From positions 1 through 63,643 of the forward strand of contig CASFCZ010000043.1 of assembly GCA_949293325.1 (NCBI GenBank): DNA of 63,643 nucleotides, given 5' to 3'. The translations under genes were made by a program, and so were the position numbers. Position 1 is the stretch's first letter. The number at the start of each line of letters is the position of its first letter. The DNA is from an uncultured Eubacteriales bacterium (GTDB taxonomy: Bacteria; Bacillota; Clostridia; Lachnospirales; CAG-274). Positions 16,216 to 25,355 of the stretch are shown in pieces. Under the pieces are notes generated by a model. The model saw only the letters and a program-made list of their open reading frames with translations. It was not told where the DNA came from and made no database searches.

Positions 16216-17349
16216 TTAACCGGGCTGAAAGCGTCTTAACATGGTTACAGCCTTAATTATTTCCTCAGCTGCCCTTTCTGCCTCGTCCTTTGTATTGAAT
16301 GTGCTGAAGCTGAACCGCACATTGTTTTCTCCTCTGCCCTCCACAAGAAGGTCAACTATTTTCCTTTTCTTTTTAAGCTTTGATGAACAGGCGGAACCCG
16401 TTGCCGTGTATATTCCTGATGATTCCAGGGCATGAAGAAGTACTTCACCCTTTACGTTATCAAAGCTTAAATTAAGAATATAGGGACTGCCCTTTTCAAG
16501 GTCGCCATTTACATGGACACCCTCTAGGGCTGAAAGTCCCTTGTAAAGTGTACTGCGGACTTCCCTTACCCTTTCCTCAGCCTCCTTCATTTCCTTTGCC
16601 GCAAGCTCAGCAGCAAGGCCGAAACCTATGATTGAGGCTGTATTTTCTGTTCCCGGACGGAAACCTCTCTCCTGTCCTCCGCCAAAATGGAGGGGATCAA
16701 GTCTGACACCCTTTTTAATATAAAGGGCACCTATCCCCTTAGGTGCATGTATCTTATGACCGCTTATACTTATCATATCCACTACCGATGAGGGAATTTT
16801 ATGTTTACCGAATGCCTGTACACAGTCTGTGTGAAAAAGGCAGTCTGGATTGATTTCTTTAACCACCTTTCCAATGGCTGAAATATCCTGAATACTGCCA
16901 ACCTCGTTGTTAACACACATTATGCTTACAAGAACGGTGTCTTTCCTTACGGCTGACTTAAGGTCATCAATGGAGATATAACCCCTTTCATCAACGGGAA
17001 GATAGGTAACCTCCCAGCCCTCCTGCTCCATATGATGAAAGCTGTCAGTAACTGATGGATGTTCAAATACTGTTGTTATCAAATGTTTACCCAATCTGGA
17101 TCTTGACCTTACACCAAGAATTGCCGTATTGTTTGCCTCTGTTCCACCTGAGGTAAAGTATATTTCATCAGGCTGGACCCTGAGGGCTTTAGCTATCTGT
17201 GTCCTTGCCTGATTCATCTGTCTTTCTACCCTGAAACCTCCGCCGTGGAGGGAGGATGGGTTATAATAACTGTTTTTAAGTGCCTCATATACTGCTTCCA
17301 ATACCGGTTGGCTAAGCTCCGTTGTTGAGGCATTATCAAAATATATCAT
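16216..17349 (-). CDS. Cysteine desulfurase (NifS/IscS family, NifZ-like)
   Basis: 377 residues from MIYFDNASTTELSQP, with GGAGG nine bases upstream; a longer frame that overlaps rsmE has no site. PLP-enzyme marks are present: the pyridoxal Lys in SISGHKIHAPKGIG and the active Cys in ATGSACSSKLKKK. Directly upstream of thiI, as Bacillus nifZ is, it most likely supplies persulfide to ThiI for 4-thiouridine rather than serving Fe-S assembly; no iscU or sufU lies nearby. It begins 1 bp after the rsmE stop codon, so the two are translated together. Confidence 0.88.
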   Translation of the reverse strand: MIYFDNASTTELSQPVLEAVYEALKNSYYNPSSLHGGGFRVERQMNQARTQIAKALRVQPDEIYFTSGGTEANNTAILGVRSRSRLGKHLITTVFEHPSVTDSFHHMEQEGWEVTYLPVDERGYISIDDLKSAVRKDTVLVSIMCVNNEVGSIQDISAIGKVVKEINPDCLFHTDCVQAFGKHKIPSSVVDMISISGHKIHAPKGIGALYIKKGVRLDPLHFGGGQERGFRPGTENTASIIGFGLAAELAAKEMKEAEERVREVRSTLYKGLSALEGVHVNGDLEKGSPYILNLSFDNVKGEVLLHALESSGIYTATGSACSSKLKKKRKIVDLLVEGRGENNVRFSFSTFNTKDEAERAAEEIIKAVTMLRRFQPG

Positions 17350-17350
17350 T

Positions 17351-18079
17351 TCAGTCCTCCAGTTCGTAAAGCAGTACAGCCCCTGCCACGATTCCGGCAG
17401 TTTCTGTCCGGAGTATACGTTTTCCAAGGGTAACACTCTTTATACCGTCTGTGGTAGCAAGCTGAATTTCCTTAGGGGAGAAGCCTCCCTCGGGGCCGAT
17501 AAAGAGGGCTATGGAGTTGCCATTAAAGGCTTTTGCAAAGGATTTAATGCTGTAGCTCTCCTCATTTTCATATGGAATAATCCTTCCCTGACAGGATTTA
17601 CTGTCTTCCACCGCCTCACTAAAGGTCATAGGTCTGTCCACAAGGGGTATAATGCCTCTGCCGCACTGTTTTGCTGCTGCCTCGGCTATCTTCTGCCACC
17701 TCTCACGCTTTTTATCCTCTTTGCCATCCAGCTTTGCCACTGCAAACTCCGTTTTAACGGGAACAATCCTTACATAGCCTATTTCCACACATTTTTGTAT
17801 AATAAGCTCCATTTTATCGCTTTTTGGCAGACCCTGATAAAGGGTCAGGGCTACCTTTGGCTCAGAATCATTGGCGGAGCTGCTGTCTATATGGGCAACA
17901 ACCCTTTGCTTGCTGCTTTCTGAAAGGGTACAGTAATAGTCTGTACCCTCTCCGTCACATATAACAATATTATCCCCAGGAGTCAGACGAAGTACCATTG
18001 AAATATGTCTTGCGTCTTCTCCCTCAATAACAAAACTGTTATTATCTATCTGTCCCTTGTATGCGAAAAATTTAGGCAT
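17351..18079 (-). CDS. rsmE: 16S rRNA m3U1498 methyltransferase RsmE
   Basis: 242 residues, the usual length. An N-terminal PUA-like domain (DARHISMVLRLTPGDNIVICDGEG) precedes a SPOUT knot with the family signature FIGPEGGFSPKEI and SVTLGKRILRTETAGI, which bind S-adenosylmethionine. It methylates N3 of U1498 in the decoding region of the small ribosomal subunit. It starts 1 bp after prmA, with the ribosome-binding site inside the prmA end, the widespread prmA-rsmE arrangement. Confidence 0.94.
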   Translation of the reverse strand: MPKFFAYKGQIDNNSFVIEGEDARHISMVLRLTPGDNIVICDGEGTDYYCTLSESSKQRVVAHIDSSSANDSEPKVALTLYQGLPKSDKMELIIQKCVEIGYVRIVPVKTEFAVAKLDGKEDKKRERWQKIAEAAAKQCGRGIIPLVDRPMTFSEAVEDSKSCQGRIIPYENEESYSIKSFAKAFNGNSIALFIGPEGGFSPKEIQLATTDGIKSVTLGKRILRTETAGIVAGAVLLYELED

Positions 18080-18080
18080 A

Positions 18081-19064
18081 TTATGCCTCCGCCTTTCTCT
18101 TACCTGTAATACTTACCCATTCATCCTTATAAAGGGTCTCTGTTACCTCTATTCCGTTCGCCTCAAAGGCATTGTATACATCCTGTACCCTTTCCCGGAT
18201 AATACCTGAGGAAATAAAAACACCATCATCCTTTAATAATCTGGGTACAAGGGGTGAAATTGCACAGATAACATCTGCTATTATATTTGCCACAACAACG
18301 TCATAGCAGTGCTCACCCATTTCTGCCTGGAGATCTGCATCGTCTATTATATTACCACTTGTTACATAGTATTTTTCTCTGTCCACACCATTCAGGTCAG
18401 CATTTTCATAGGCTGTTTTAATGGCATTTTTATCTATATCCACTGCAAAGGCGGATTTTGCACCCAATAAAAGGGCAACAATGGAAAGGATACCGCTGCC
18501 GCAGCCAAGGTCAGCCACCCTGCTGTCCTCCTTAACGTACTTCTCCAGCTGGGTCATACAAAGCTGAGTGGTCTGGTGCATACCTGTGCCAAATACGTGA
18601 CCCGGGTTAATGTTAAATATAACCCTGCCCTCGGGATTATCAACCTCCTCCCACATGGGTTTTACAAGGAGTCTTTCCCCCACATTAAAGGGCTTATAAA
18701 AATCCTTCCAACGGTTAAGCCAATCCTCATCGTTAAGGTTATCCTTGGTTTCTATTGCAAGTCTGCCAAGGTCAAGACCCACATCGGTATTTTTTAACCT
18801 GTCAATTGCTGTTCGTACCTGCATAAGGGTTTCCATACCATAGGGGTTATCACTTACGTATATGATTATCTTTGTTTCCTCGGGCTTTTTATTCATAAGC
18901 TCCTCGTCAACATAGTCCCAGAACTCCGATGAGGTTTCAAGATACTGCTTAAGCTCGTTATCGTCCTCAACCTGTATGCCTGTAACACCGCAGTCAAGAA
19001 GCACTGCACTGACCGGCTCTATGCCCTCTGTTGTTGTATATATCTTAACCTCTGTCCATTCCAT
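18081..19064 (-). CDS. prmA: Ribosomal protein L11 methyltransferase PrmA
   Basis: 327 residues. The N-terminal substrate-recognition domain is followed by a Rossmann methyltransferase with the SAM motif VADLGCGSGILSIVALLLGA. The segment NINPGHVFGTGMHQTT is the PrmA signature before motif I, and VVANIIADVI is motif IV. It trimethylates L11. First gene of the operon, with its own promoter at 19105-19133. Confidence 0.94.
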   Translation of the reverse strand: MEWTEVKIYTTTEGIEPVSAVLLDCGVTGIQVEDDNELKQYLETSSEFWDYVDEELMNKKPEETKIIIYVSDNPYGMETLMQVRTAIDRLKNTDVGLDLGRLAIETKDNLNDEDWLNRWKDFYKPFNVGERLLVKPMWEEVDNPEGRVIFNINPGHVFGTGMHQTTQLCMTQLEKYVKEDSRVADLGCGSGILSIVALLLGAKSAFAVDIDKNAIKTAYENADLNGVDREKYYVTSGNIIDDADLQAEMGEHCYDVVVANIIADVICAISPLVPRLLKDDGVFISSGIIRERVQDVYNAFEANGIEVTETLYKDEWVSITGKRKAEA

Positions 19065-19104
19065 AGGGATACTCCTTTCGCTCTGACATAAATAACTAAG
19101 GCTT

Positions 19105-19133
19105 ATTGTAACATAAAAAGCCCTTTAATACAA
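19105..19133 (-). promoter_or_regulatory. prmA operon promoter
   Basis: -35 TTGTAT (19128-19133), a 17-bp spacer and -10 TACAAT (complement of 19105-19110), about 40 bp upstream of prmA. It sits directly behind the terminator of the surface-protein gene. Confidence 0.7.
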
Positions 19134-19143
19134 GCAGATAACC

Positions 19144-19172
19144 AAAAAAAGAGAACCCCCGAAGGGGTTCCC
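19144..19172 (-). terminator. Terminator of the surface-protein gene
   Basis: Minus strand: GGGAACCCC, a TTCG loop, GGGGTTCTC, then seven T. It lies about 45 bp after the stop codon at 19216. Confidence 0.92.
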
Positions 19173-19215
19173 TTAAACCGTCTATATTATTGACTTAACT
19201 AGGTTAAGTTAAATA

Positions 19216-21756
19216 TTACTTCTGGTTGTAGATAGCTGTTCTTGTATCAGCATCCCAAGTTACAGGTACACCAAGTGCCTGACCAAGAGCTCTGAAAGGT
19301 ACGAACATTCTATCGTTAGTAATCTCAGCTACAACACCGTTGTCCATAGGAACTGCTGTACCATCGATTGTCATAACGTTGCTACCAGCTGTGAACTGAA
19401 TGATCTTCTGGCCGTTACCTGCAGCGTAGAGGATTGTAGCAGTCTTGCTGTTAGCATCCCACATTACCTTGCTGGACTCGTCAACGCTGTTTACGTTCTC
19501 AGAGTCAACACCGATAGCGATAGATACAAATCTTAATGGAACCATAGTAGAGTCGCTGGAAGCCTGGATGTAAGGAGCAACGTCCATAGCAACATCCTCG
19601 CCGTCAACCTTGATAGTAGACTCGCCGATAGTAACCTCAACTACAGAGTCAAGAGTACCAGTCTCAGTTACGATGCTAAGGTAATCATCAAAGCTGTAGC
19701 CATCAGTTGTATCGAAGAATGCCATATTATGCTTAGTTTCTTTAACTTCGTCAGCATCATTGCTTGTAAGGAAGCTCTCACCCTTAACTGGGTAAATATC
19801 ATCAATGTCCTTATCATAGTTGTTGATTACAGCATCACCCATAACCTTAAGGTCATAAGAACCGTAAGGTACGGAACGAGTAGAACCAACCTTTACATTG
19901 TTGATAGTGATAGAAGATGGCTCGTTGTAAGAATCCTTATCAACTATAAATGTAATCTCACCATCACTTACATCGAAGTTCTTAATCTCAAGCTCGCCTT
20001 CGATTGTATAATCGATATTGTCATCAGCGAAACCAAGCTCGCTTGAACCGTAAAGACTGTCAATAGCAACAGTAACCTTCTTGTCATCAAGGAGTGCACC
20101 TGCCTGTGTCTCTGTGATAGTGATATCAGCAGTATCAACAGCCTGGTAACCCATGTTAGCCTTAGTTGTAGAAGAAGTAATTGTAATAGGAGTAACAACG
20201 TTAGCTACAACTACATCCTCAAGAACAGACTCGTCCTCGATACCTGCACCAGAAACACCTACAGTGATGTCGCCTGAGAAGTCAGCATCAGTTGAAACAT
20301 AAAGAGTAAGCTCGAACTCAGCACACTCGTCCTCATCAATGTCCATATCCTTGTTGAGAAGGCTAAGAACTGTACCGTCACCATCGATCTGAGCAGCATC
20401 CTCAAGATCCTGTCTGCTTACGTACTTAACGTTGTCGAAATCGTAATCAACGATCTTAACACCCTCAGGTACAGTAAACTTCATCTTTCTGCTTGTTAAC
20501 CAGCTGCCTGCATTAGTCTCTTCGAACTTGATTGCAGCAGTTTCAAAGTCATCAATATCAAGATCATCGTTAGCAACATGAGTTCTACCAGCTATGATAG
20601 TAGTAGGAGCATCTGCAGCTGTAAGGTTGAAACCGTAGTCAGCACGAGTACCGATCTGGATAGTCTCCTTAGTAATACCTGCACCTGATACAGTAACACT
20701 TACATCGCCCCAATCGTCGTCCTCATCCTGAGCCTCTACCTTAAGATTCTCAATTCTGATACGAGATACAGCAGACTTCATGTCAGCAAAATCCTTACGT
20801 GCAGCTTCGTCGTAACCGTTAAGGTCAACATTCTTGCTGTTAACCTTTGTAGTACCTACTTCATAAGGAAGAGCAATCTCTAACTTCTCATCATCGTTGC
20901 TTAAGCTGTAGCTAAGAGGAAGAGTCTTTGAGCTACCGGAAATAGTAATCTCTGTTGAAGTATCCTGAACAAACTTAAATCCACCTGAAAGACGTAAAGA
21001 AATCTTACCGCCTGCTTCAAATGTTTCCTTAACATTTTCCTTAATTGTGATTGTCTCCATGTAAGCAGAGTCACGGAAAGTTGTAAGGTCATCGATAGTA
21101 GTTGTTGTGCTACCGTCATCATCAGAAGATGTAGCGATTGTGTATGTGCCGCCACCGCTGATGTTAGACTCGTTATCATCAATAGTAATTGTTACATCAC
21201 CTGTACCATCTGCAAGAGCATGGATAGGAATGTAGTAGTATGGCTTCTCATAAGCTACAGAGTTAGAAGACTTGTCACAGTCCTTCTCATCGATTGGGAA
21301 GAGCTGAACTTCGATCTCTCTCTTGCTTACGTTAACGATCTTGTATGGAAGCTCAAGGCTTGTAGTACCAAGGTTAGAGTTAAGAACCTGAGTAAGGCTC
21401 ATACCACTGTTAAGTAAGCCCATCATGTCATCGTAGGAGTTACCAGCACCTGAAGTATAAACTGGCATTGGGAACTTCTCCTCATCGAACTCACCGTTCT
21501 CAATATTGATAAGGATTGAAGAATACTTATCAACACCTGTCTGAGGTAAGATCTTTAAATAAACTGGCTTGTAGCTGTCACCGGAAGTAGCAACTTCCAT
21601 ACCGTCCTTACCATCTACCCAATCAGAACCGATAGGATCTTCGTCCTTAACAGTTACTCTCTTAGTAATGCTGTTTGAAGAAGAAGCTAAAACGTTCATT
21701 GGAAGAACAGCAGAAGTCATAACTGCCGCTAACAATATAGCGATTTTTCTTTTCAT
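19216..21756 (-). CDS. Large secreted surface protein with C-terminal stalk (CuAO_N1) domain
   Basis: 846 residues. The start MKRKIAILLAAVMTSA is chosen because AAGGAGG lies just upstream; an out-of-frame ATG and a 28-codon longer frame are discarded. A signal peptide (to about 24) is followed by roughly 650 acidic residues rich in Asp, Ser, Thr and Val, in Ig-like beta repeats. The C-terminal 140 residues hold two copper-amine-oxidase-N-type motifs (MVPLRFVSIAIGVD and MFVPFRALGQALGVPVTWD). Such domains occur in abundant Clostridia wall proteins and probably anchor or link modules; no copper enzyme is implied. A near-consensus promoter, a dedicated terminator and a WalR-type box suggest a highly expressed envelope protein, possibly an S-layer-like one. 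No SLH domain is seen. Confidence 0.7.
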   Translation of the reverse strand: MKRKIAILLAAVMTSAVLPMNVLASSSNSITKRVTVKDEDPIGSDWVDGKDGMEVATSGDSYKPVYLKILPQTGVDKYSSILINIENGEFDEEKFPMPVYTSGAGNSYDDMMGLLNSGMSLTQVLNSNLGTTSLELPYKIVNVSKREIEVQLFPIDEKDCDKSSNSVAYEKPYYYIPIHALADGTGDVTITIDDNESNISGGGTYTIATSSDDDGSTTTTIDDLTTFRDSAYMETITIKENVKETFEAGGKISLRLSGGFKFVQDTSTEITISGSSKTLPLSYSLSNDDEKLEIALPYEVGTTKVNSKNVDLNGYDEAARKDFADMKSAVSRIRIENLKVEAQDEDDDWGDVSVTVSGAGITKETIQIGTRADYGFNLTAADAPTTIIAGRTHVANDDLDIDDFETAAIKFEETNAGSWLTSRKMKFTVPEGVKIVDYDFDNVKYVSRQDLEDAAQIDGDGTVLSLLNKDMDIDEDECAEFELTLYVSTDADFSGDITVGVSGAGIEDESVLEDVVVANVVTPITITSSTTKANMGYQAVDTADITITETQAGALLDDKKVTVAIDSLYGSSELGFADDNIDYTIEGELEIKNFDVSDGEITFIVDKDSYNEPSSITINNVKVGSTRSVPYGSYDLKVMGDAVINNYDKDIDDIYPVKGESFLTSNDADEVKETKHNMAFFDTTDGYSFDDYLSIVTETGTLDSVVEVTIGESTIKVDGEDVAMDVAPYIQASSDSTMVPLRFVSIAIGVDSENVNSVDESSKVMWDANSKTATILYAAGNGQKIIQFTAGSNVMTIDGTAVPMDNGVVAEITNDRMFVPFRALGQALGVPVTWDADTRTAIYNQK

Positions 21757-21825
21757 TTCATTTTCCTCCTTAAGAAATTTAAAAGATGTGTAGAGGCTAG
21801 CATAATTTACCTCTTTTACAAAAGT

Positions 21826-21854
21826 ATTATAGCACCACAAATTCGGCTAGTCAA
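21826..21854 (-). promoter_or_regulatory. Surface-protein gene promoter
   Basis: -35 TTGACT (21849-21854), a 17-bp spacer and -10 TATAAT (complement of 21826-21831). The 5' UTR is about 65 nt. Confidence 0.85.
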
Positions 21855-21868
21855 TAACATTTTTACGA

Positions 21869-22093
21869 TGTAATAATACTGTAACAAAAGCTTATTCAGC
21901 TGAGGGGTTACCCCATGACAGTCGTTCATCCGATGCTGTGTCCCTTTGTTACATCCCCATGTCATTGTTGCTTCATCTGTTTGCAAAGCTAATATAACAT
22001 GCTTTTAAGAATTAATCAATAGGTTTTTGCACATTGTAAAGCAGATGTAATAAAGCTAACATTGCTGTAATAAAGGGGTCATATCCCTGTAAC
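21869..22093 (+). promoter_or_regulatory. Cluster of WalR-type boxes in the divergent intergenic region
   Basis: Two exact TGTWAH-N5-TGTWAH sites are present: TGTAAT (21869-21874) with TGTAAC (21880-21885), and TGTAAA (22035-22040) with TGTAAT (22046-22051). Further single half-sites are TGTAAT (22066-22071) and TGTAAC (22088-22093). The first box ends 15 bp upstream of the surface-protein -35. Apart from these I see nothing firm in the rest of the 458-bp gap between the surface-protein gene and nadE; the nadE promoter could not be fixed. Confidence 0.6.
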
Positions 22094-22214
22094 AATAGAC
22101 TGTATTTAGCGGCTTTGGTACTATATATACTGGACAAAACGGCAATATTATTATAAAATGGAAAGAGCAGTTAATAATATTAAAATGACAATATTCCAAG
22201 GAGGCAGGCAAAGG

Positions 22215-24134
22215 ATGAAATACGGTTTTTTTAAAACTGCTGCGGCTACCTGCGACATAAAGGTGGCCGATTGCGGATACAACACCCACAGCATACTGAA
22301 AGCCATAAGGGAGGCAGAAGCAAAGGGAGCAGAGCTTATCGTACTGCCTGAACTGTGTGTTACAGGATACACCTGCGGTGATCTTTTTTGTCAGAGTACA
22401 CTCCTTAAAGAGGCTTTACGTTCCCTTTCATATATAAAAGAAGCTTCTCTTACCCTTAATATTATAATCAGCCTTGGCTTACCCCTTGAATACAACGGCA
22501 AGCTTTATAACTGTGCCCTGCTTTTGTACAGGGGTATTATTCTTGGTATAGTACCAAAGACCTATTTGCCTAATTATAATGAATTTTATGAAAAACGCTG
22601 GTTTACACCTGCTCCTAAGGATACTGTCTGCATTGATATACTGGGTCAGAAAGTACCCTTTGGCACAAAGCTTATTTTCAAGGCAAAGGATTACGGGCAT
22701 ATAGCCATTGCCATGGAGATATGTGAGGATGTATGGGCACCTGTTCCTCCATCCTGCTATCATGCACAGGCAGGTGCAACGATAATAGCCAATCTCTCCG
22801 CCGGAAATGAGATAGCAGGCAAGGCAGCATACAGACGGTCACTTGTGCAGAACCAGAGTGCAAGGCTTATATGTGGATATATTTACGCCTGTGCCGGTCA
22901 GGGAGAATCCACAACGGATGTTGTATTTTCGGGACACAACCTTATATGTGAAAACGGCATTATATTAAATGAAGGAAAACGATTTGAAAACGGTATTATA
23001 TACGGGGATATTGATGTGGACAAACTTATATCCGAAAGACGGCGCAATACCAGTTTTGAAACGGATACAGAGGGCTACACCACCATTGAATTTGAATTTC
23101 ATCCAAATAACAGTCAGCCTGAAAGATATATTGACCCTCACCCCTTTGTACCATCAAATGATGCCGACCGTCAGGAGCGCTGCCGTGAGATAATGGATAT
23201 ACAGGCACTGGGTCTTAAAAAGAGGCTTGAGCATATAGGCTCAAAAAATGTGGTTATAGGCATAAGCGGAGGACTGGACTCCACCCTTGCCCTTATTATT
23301 ACTTCCCGTGCCTTTGAACTTGCAGGACTTGACAAAAAGGGAATAATAACTGTAACCATGCCCTGCTTTGGCACTACGGAAAGAACCCATTCCAATGCAG
23401 TGACCCTTTGCAAGGCACTTGGAACAACCTTTATGGAGGTAAACATTGCTCCTGCCGTAATGCAGCACTTTAAGGATATAGGACAGGACCCTGATAACCA
23501 CGACCTGACATACGAAAATTGTCAGGCAAGGGAACGGACCCAGGTGCTTATGGATCTTGCAGGCAAATACAAGGGTTTTGTAATAGGTACAGGTGACCTG
23601 AGTGAGTCTGCCCTGGGCTGGGCTACCTACAACGGCGATCATATAAGTATGTATGGTGTCAACTGCTCCATACCCAAAACCCTTGTTAAGTACCTTATTA
23701 AATACGCGGCAGATTATACAGACAGTCAGGTACTTAAGCTTGTGCTTGAAGATATACTGGATACACCTGTTTCCCCTGAGTTGCTGCCTCCCGATGAAAA
23801 CGGCAATATTGCCCAGATAACTGAGGATGTGGTAGGACCCTACGAGTTACACGACTTCTTCCTATATAATATGATGAGGCTTGCCTTTCCACCTGAGAAA
23901 ATATTCTATCTGGCAAGAGTTGCATTTAAGGGAAAATACACCGACGAAATCATCCTTAAATGGCTGAAAAATTTTTACCGCAGATTTTTTACCCAGCAGT
24001 TTAAAAGGTCATGTATACCGGATGGTCCAAAGGTAGGCTCTGTAAGCCTAAGTCCAAGGGGTGACTGGCGTATGCCAAGTGACGCAAGTGTAAGTGACTT
24101 TCTTAAAAGACTGGATAATCTTGATAAAAAATAA
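22215..24134 (+). CDS. nadE: Glutamine-dependent NAD+ synthetase
   Basis: 639 residues from MKYGFFKTAAATCDIK, preceded by AAGGAGG at ten bases; a longer frame starts 57 bp upstream. The N-terminal nitrilase-like glutaminase has the Glu-Lys-Cys triad (LPELCVTGY, VPKTYLPNYNEF, AMEICEDVW). The C-terminal synthetase has the PP-loop GISGGLDSTLALI and the STESALGW-like GDLSESALGWATYNGDH. It amidates deamido-NAD with ammonia channelled from glutamine. Length fits the long two-domain form. It precedes ddl by about 110 bp, with a separate promoter in between. Confidence 0.93.
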   Translation: MKYGFFKTAAATCDIKVADCGYNTHSILKAIREAEAKGAELIVLPELCVTGYTCGDLFCQSTLLKEALRSLSYIKEASLTLNIIISLGLPLEYNGKLYNCALLLYRGIILGIVPKTYLPNYNEFYEKRWFTPAPKDTVCIDILGQKVPFGTKLIFKAKDYGHIAIAMEICEDVWAPVPPSCYHAQAGATIIANLSAGNEIAGKAAYRRSLVQNQSARLICGYIYACAGQGESTTDVVFSGHNLICENGIILNEGKRFENGIIYGDIDVDKLISERRRNTSFETDTEGYTTIEFEFHPNNSQPERYIDPHPFVPSNDADRQERCREIMDIQALGLKKRLEHIGSKNVVIGISGGLDSTLALIITSRAFELAGLDKKGIITVTMPCFGTTERTHSNAVTLCKALGTTFMEVNIAPAVMQHFKDIGQDPDNHDLTYENCQARERTQVLMDLAGKYKGFVIGTGDLSESALGWATYNGDHISMYGVNCSIPKTLVKYLIKYAADYTDSQVLKLVLEDILDTPVSPELLPPDENGNIAQITEDVVGPYELHDFFLYNMMRLAFPPEKIFYLARVAFKGKYTDEIILKWLKNFYRRFFTQQFKRSCIPDGPKVGSVSLSPRGDWRMPSDASVSDFLKRLDNLDKK

Positions 24135-24154
24135 GATTTTATCTGATAAAAAAA

Positions 24155-24184
24155 TTGACATTATAAAAAATTAGGTATTGTATA
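24155..24184 (+). promoter_or_regulatory. Candidate ddl promoter
   Basis: -35 TTGACA (24155-24160), an 18-bp spacer and -10 TGTATA (24179-24184). The -35 is perfect; the -10 is weak. Confidence 0.5.
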
Positions 24185-24246
24185 TGTTGCAAAAAAATAT
24201 TACAATATCCCTATATCATTAAACAGGAAAGAAGTGGATTAACCAA

Positions 24247-25314
24247 ATGAATAAGAAAACAATAGCTGTACTTTTCGGAGGACAGTCATCAGAGCATGAT
24301 GTATCCAAGGTAAGTGCAGCTACGGTAATAGCAAATATGAATACAGAGAAATATTATATATTACCTGTTTATATAACAAAAGAGGGAAAATGGTTGTTAT
24401 ACGACGGTCCGGTGGAGAATATTAATTCTAACGGATGGGAAAAATATGCTGCTAATTGTATATTAAGCCCCGATACCGAACACAGTGGACTACTCAGGAT
24501 AGTAGGTGACAAGGTAAAGAAAATACCTGTTGACCTGGTTTTCCCCGTGCTCCACGGTGCATATGGAGAGGACGGTACCATACAGGGATTGCTTGAGCTT
24601 GCCAGACTGCCTTATGTGGGCTGCGGAGTTCTTTCCTCTGCCGTAAGTATGAATAAGGCATTTACCAAAATTATAGTTGACAGTCTTGGTATTGCCCAGG
24701 CAAAGTATACAATTATACATGCAAATCAGCTTGAAAAAGAAATAGAGAACTGTATTGACAAGGTAGAAAACGAATGTGGCTATCCATGTTTTGTTAAGCC
24801 TGCATGTGCAGGATCCTCTGTAGGTATTACAAAGGCCCACAACAGAGATGAGCTTCTTGACGGCCTCTGGACTGCTGCCAGGGAGGACAGCACCATTGTT
24901 GTTGAGGAAAATATTACAGGTCATGAGCTTGAATGTGGTGTACTGGGTAACGATGATGTAAAGGCATCTGTTGTAGGTGAGATTTTTGCCGCCGCAGAGT
25001 TTTATGATTTTGATGCAAAGTACAACAACAAGGAGTCAAAGACAGTACTCCCTGCTGATATACCTGAGGACAAGGCAGAGGAGATACGTGCCGATGCCGT
25101 TAAAATATTTAAAGCACTTGACGGCAAGGGACTTTCCAGAGTGGACTTTTTCCTTGAAAAGGAAACAGGCAGGGTAATATTTAATGAAATAAATACCCTT
25201 CCCGGTTTTACTGCAATAAGTATGTATCCTATGCTTTTTAATGAAGCAGGATATTCAACGGAGCAGCTTGTGGATAAGCTTATTGAACTTGGATTTTCAA
25301 GATATGACAAATAA
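24247..25314 (+). CDS. ddl: D-alanine--D-alanine ligase
   Basis: 355 residues. The ATP-grasp layout has N-terminal VLFGGQSSEHDVSKVSA, the serine loop GCGVLSSAVSMNKAFTK, the glycine-rich VKPACAGSSVGI, and the metal-binding FNEINTLPGFTAISMYP. It joins two D-Ala for peptidoglycan stem peptides. The Tyr-type omega loop (AAEFYDFDAKYNN) fits a D-Ala-D-Ala rather than a D-Ala-D-Lac enzyme. GAAAGAAGTG precedes the ATG. It converges on serS. Confidence 0.94.
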   Translation: MNKKTIAVLFGGQSSEHDVSKVSAATVIANMNTEKYYILPVYITKEGKWLLYDGPVENINSNGWEKYAANCILSPDTEHSGLLRIVGDKVKKIPVDLVFPVLHGAYGEDGTIQGLLELARLPYVGCGVLSSAVSMNKAFTKIIVDSLGIAQAKYTIIHANQLEKEIENCIDKVENECGYPCFVKPACAGSSVGITKAHNRDELLDGLWTAAREDSTIVVEENITGHELECGVLGNDDVKASVVGEIFAAAEFYDFDAKYNNKESKTVLPADIPEDKAEEIRADAVKIFKALDGKGLSRVDFFLEKETGRVIFNEINTLPGFTAISMYPMLFNEAGYSTEQLVDKLIELGFSRYDK

Positions 25315-25353
25315 AAAAAGCAGGCGGATTAAAATTTCCGCCTGCTTTTTTTA
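25312..25353. terminator. Bidirectional terminator between ddl and serS
   Basis: The perfect 9-bp stem GCAGGCGGA/TCCGCCTGC (25320-25328 and 25337-25345) has an A run before it and a T run after it, so it can end transcription from both convergent genes. Confidence 0.93.
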
Positions 25354-25355
25354 TA

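Noticed and set aside
22158..22214. Upstream ATG for nadE
   Set aside because: The AAGGAGG site lies downstream of it, next to the ATG at 22215, where the family's N-terminus begins.
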